This document shows positions 62,296-64,000 of a DNA stretch of 64,000 nucleotides, one piece after another. This stretch comes from Kosakonia cowanii JCM 10956 = DSM 18146 (GTDB lineage Bacteria; Pseudomonadota; Gammaproteobacteria; Enterobacterales; Enterobacteriaceae), in assembly GCF_001975225.1 (NCBI RefSeq), contig NZ_CP019445.1:682001-746000 (forward strand). The letters are read 5' to 3'. Made by a program: the position numbers and the translations under genes. Every line of letters begins with the position of its first letter. Positions within the stretch are counted from its first letter, which is position 1. The notes below the pieces were generated by a model, which saw only the letters and a program-made list of their open reading frames with translations, was not told the origin of the DNA and searched no databases.

Positions 62296-62895
62296 ATGTT
62301 CAAAATGCTTGTGATTGATCGCTGTTACTTCACCCGCTCAGGGATGGAATCCTGGCTCAATCAAATTGATTTATTTCCCGCCGCTTTTCTGGTTACCGCG
62401 CTGCATAATTTGATGCTGGCGAAAGAGCATATTGTTCAGTGGCAGCCGGATTTGGTCATTATTGATTTACACAGTTTTAAAGATGAAATTCATCATATTC
62501 AACAACTTGCATCGCTCTTCTCGGTATGTGGTGCATCCTGCCAGGTGATGCTACTGGAGTCGGGCCACGACACACAGCTGTCGGCGTTTTGCGCGCAATT
62601 CCCGATTGCGGCGATCCTGCAAAAGACGGATCCGCTGGAAAAAGTGGCGCAGGCCATTGATAAGATGATGCAGGCGCGTCCGATCAGGCAGTCACGGCGA
62701 GTCGTAACGCCGCTATTAACGCGTCAGGAAGAGAAGGTATTAACCCTGTGGATGGAAGGCAGAGATAACGCAGCAATCGCAGCAAACATGAGGATCAACG
62801 GAAAAACCGTTTATACCTACAAAAGAAATATTCGTATGAAACTGGGGATGGGAAACCGCTTTACGCCGTTTTTGTCACTACCAGAGGCAAACTAA
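62296..62895 (+). CDS. LuxR/RcsA-type transcriptional regulator with atypical receiver
   Basis: 199-residue regulator. The C-terminal LuxR HTH (about 140-195) reads LTRQEEKVLTLWMEGRDNAA and IAANMRINGKTVYTYKRNIR. The N-terminal part is a receiver-like domain: an Asp is kept at the likely phosphoacceptor strand (LVIIDLH), but the N-terminal acidic pair is reduced to a single Asp (VIDRCYFTR), as in RcsA/BglJ-like proteins. It may therefore work unphosphorylated, possibly with RcsB; that is inference. Start ATG at 62296 or the GTG at 62266, which has the better ribosome-binding site (AGGAA). Not present here in E. coli K-12. Confidence 0.78.
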   Translation: MFKMLVIDRCYFTRSGMESWLNQIDLFPAAFLVTALHNLMLAKEHIVQWQPDLVIIDLHSFKDEIHHIQQLASLFSVCGASCQVMLLESGHDTQLSAFCAQFPIAAILQKTDPLEKVAQAIDKMMQARPIRQSRRVVTPLLTRQEEKVLTLWMEGRDNAAIAANMRINGKTVYTYKRNIRMKLGMGNRFTPFLSLPEAN

Positions 62896-62917
62896 CGGTA
62901 CGGCACAGGCCGTACCG
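62896..62917. terminator. Hairpin between the LuxR-type gene and ecnB
   Basis: CGGTACGGC-ACAG-GCCGTACCG, a perfect 9-bp stem between convergent genes. The minus-strand side is followed by TTAGTTTG; the plus side has no T-run. Confidence 0.6.
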
Positions 62918-62924
62918 GCAGTCA

Positions 62925-63071
62925 TCACTGTTGTGCTTTGGTCGCAGCGCCAGAAATTGCGCTACCGCCATCGGAGATATCTTCGCCGACGCCACGGGTG
63001 GTATTACACGCCGTCAGCACGGATGAAAGAACCAGTACAGAAAAGATCGCAACAAATGTCTTCTTAACCAT
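62925..63071 (-). CDS. ecnB: EcnB, entericidin B lipoprotein
   Basis: 48-residue lipoprotein, the same family length as E. coli. Lipobox LTAC at residues 19-22, then the core [20 protein letters not shown]. In E. coli EcnB is a bacteriolytic, sigma-S-induced membrane lipoprotein whose effect is balanced by EcnA. Translated by hand from the sequence; ATG at 63071. Same strand as and 108 bp downstream of ecnA. Confidence 0.92.
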   Translation of the reverse strand: MVKKTFVAIFSVLVLSSVLTACNTTRGVGEDISDGGSAISGAATKAQQ

Positions 63072-63128
63072 AATATCTTCCTTTTATTGTCAATATCGTT
63101 TGTGTATAGCCACTTAAGCATAGACAAA

Positions 63129-63148
63129 TTCCCGAAAAGCAACGGGAA
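63129..63148 (-). terminator. Weak hairpin between ecnA and ecnB
   Basis: TTCCCG / CGGGAA with an 8-nt loop in the ecnA-ecnB gap, poorly T-tailed on the minus strand. A partial terminator here would allow separate control of the two peptides. Confidence 0.35.
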
Positions 63149-63179
63149 AAAAGCGGATTTTTAAGACGAAAGGAAGTTA

Positions 63180-63311
63180 TTAGCTGGCGGCATGCGAAAT
63201 GATATGACCAAGCGTCTGCACATCTTCGCCGATACCGCGCGCGGTATTGCAGCCTGCAAGCAGTGCGCAGCTGATAAGCAGCAGTGAGAGGAGTTTTGCG
63301 AGACGTTGCAT
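63180..63311 (-). CDS. ecnA: EcnA, entericidin A lipoprotein (antidote)
   Basis: 43-residue lipoprotein (E. coli 41 aa). Lipobox LAGC near residues 18-21, then NTARGIGEDVQTLGHIIS. In E. coli EcnA antagonises EcnB. Translated by hand; ATG at 63311. It lies downstream of efp on the same strand, with a hairpin between. Confidence 0.9.
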   Translation of the reverse strand: MQRLAKLLSLLLISCALLAGCNTARGIGEDVQTLGHIISHAAS

Positions 63312-63328
63312 GATCCGGGCCTCAACGA

Positions 63329-63361
63329 ACCCGCGACGCAGCAGAGCGCTACGTCGCGGTT
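63329..63361 (-). terminator. Hairpin after efp
   Basis: CCGCGACG (63331-63338) pairs with CGTCGCGG (63352-63359) around a 13-nt loop, 8 bp past the efp stop, with an imperfect AACC/GGTT extension. The T-run is poor. Confidence 0.5.
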
Positions 63362-63368
63362 GCGCGCA

Positions 63369-63935
63369 TTACTTCACGCGAGATACATATTCGCCGGAGC
63401 GGGTATCAACTTTGATCACTTCGCCAACCTGTACGAACAGCGGCACTTTAACCACAGCGCCGGTGCTCAGGGTAGCCGGTTTGCCGCCGGTACCTGCGGT
63501 ATCACCTTTCAGGCCTGGATCGGTATCAACGATTTCCAGTTCAACGAAGTTCGGCGGCGTAACGGAGATCGGCTGGCCGTTCCACAGCGTCACGATGCAC
63601 TCGGCCTGATCCAGCAGCCATTTTTCGCTGTCACCAATCGCTTTTTTATCAGCAGAGAGCTGCTCAAAAGTTTCGTTGTTCATGAAGTGCCAGAACTCAC
63701 CGTCGTTGTAGAGGTAAGTCAGGTTCATATCAATAACGTCCGCGCCTTCAGCCGAGTCGGTAGACTTGAAGGTTTTCTCAACGCGGGTACCGGTCAGCAG
63801 ACGACGCAGTTTAACGCGTGCGAACGCCTGGCCTTTGCCCGGTTTCACGAATTCGCTGGCCTCAACCGCGTACGGTTCACCGTCCATCATGATTTTAAGA
63901 CCGGCACGAAAATCGTTGCTATAGTAAGTCGCCAT
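63369..63935 (-). CDS. efp: Elongation factor P
   Basis: 188 residues, same as E. coli. It binds between the P and E sites and rescues ribosomes stalled at polyproline. N-terminal KOW domain with Lys34 in [10 protein letters not shown] (28-38), the residue beta-lysylated by EpmA; OB domains II and III follow ([32 protein letters not shown]). ATG at 63935 matches the orthologue. The divergent partner epmB would be expected just beyond the window. Confidence 0.98.
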   Translation of the reverse strand: MATYYSNDFRAGLKIMMDGEPYAVEASEFVKPGKGQAFARVKLRRLLTGTRVEKTFKSTDSAEGADVIDMNLTYLYNDGEFWHFMNNETFEQLSADKKAIGDSEKWLLDQAECIVTLWNGQPISVTPPNFVELEIVDTDPGLKGDTAGTGGKPATLSTGAVVKVPLFVQVGEVIKVDTRSGEYVSRVK

Positions 63936-64000
63936 AAGGCCCTCTGAAATTGTTAACTGGTAGCTTAGCCAAAAAAATGGCACACATTGTAACCCTAAAA

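Overview
The window is chromosomal DNA from a member of the Enterobacteriaceae. Almost every backbone protein is close to its Escherichia coli counterpart in sequence and length, and the gene order is the E. coli 94-95 min region read in reverse: paeA(ytfL)-ytfK-ytfJ-cysQ-cpdB-ytfH-qorB-ytfF-ytfE-cycA-fklB-ytfB-rplI-rpsR-priB-rpsF-yjfY-yjfP-bsmA-yjfN-aidB-rlmB-rnr-nsrR-purA-yjeT-hflC-hflK-hflX-hfq-miaA-mutL-amiB-tsaE-nnr-queG-glyVXY-orn-rsgA-psd-mscM-epmA-frdABCD-blc-gdx-ecnB-ecnA-efp. The accessory genes (several chemoreceptors, a BCCT transporter, no ampC beside frdD) suggest a free-living or plant-associated genus such as Kosakonia, Phytobacter or Enterobacter. The sequence alone does not fix the genus.

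Layout. Positions 1-6.6 kb hold the end of the polyamine exporter gene paeA, ytfK, ytfJ, cysQ, cpdB and the ytfH/qorB pair. Positions 6.7-15.4 kb alternate backbone genes (ytfF, ytfE, cycA, fklB, ytfB) with insertions relative to E. coli: an AraC regulator, a Tsr-like chemoreceptor and a second DMT transporter. Positions 15.5-17.2 kb are the rpsF-priB-rpsR-rplI operon, with a promoter and an S6:S18-type leader. Positions 17.3-25.2 kb carry three small DUF1471 proteins (one truncated), yjfP, a Cache-type chemoreceptor, aidB, an MHS transporter with tandem REP elements, and rlmB. Positions 25.3-33.3 kb are an accessory block that separates rlmB from rnr. It contains an HBM-type chemoreceptor, a YfaZ-like outer-membrane protein, a BCCT transporter, a DUF6882 protein, an AriR/YmgB-like connector and two unknown small proteins, with AT-rich intergenic DNA holding unexplained inverted repeats. 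Positions 33.3-49.4 kb are the nsrR-rnr, purA, and miaA/mutL/hfq/hflXKC housekeeping clusters. Positions 49.4-50.1 kb hold a datA-like cluster of DnaA boxes and three identical tRNA-Gly genes. Positions 50.3-64 kb hold orn, rsgA-psd-mscM, epmA, frdABCD, blc, gdx under a guanidine-II riboswitch, a LuxR-type regulator, the entericidin genes and efp.

Functional links visible within the window: NsrR (35.8 kb) probably represses ytfE (10.5 kb) through a clear operator; EpmA (56.5 kb) modifies Lys34 of EF-P (63.4 kb); YtfH probably controls the divergent qorB; all three chemoreceptor genes have sigma-28 (FliA)-like promoters and so belong to the flagellar regulon; frdABCD has an FNR site; gdx exports guanidinium and is switched on by guanidine. 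No CRISPR array, intact insertion sequence, prophage or integrase was seen. The non-backbone content is a set of dispersed insertions rather than one classical mobile island.
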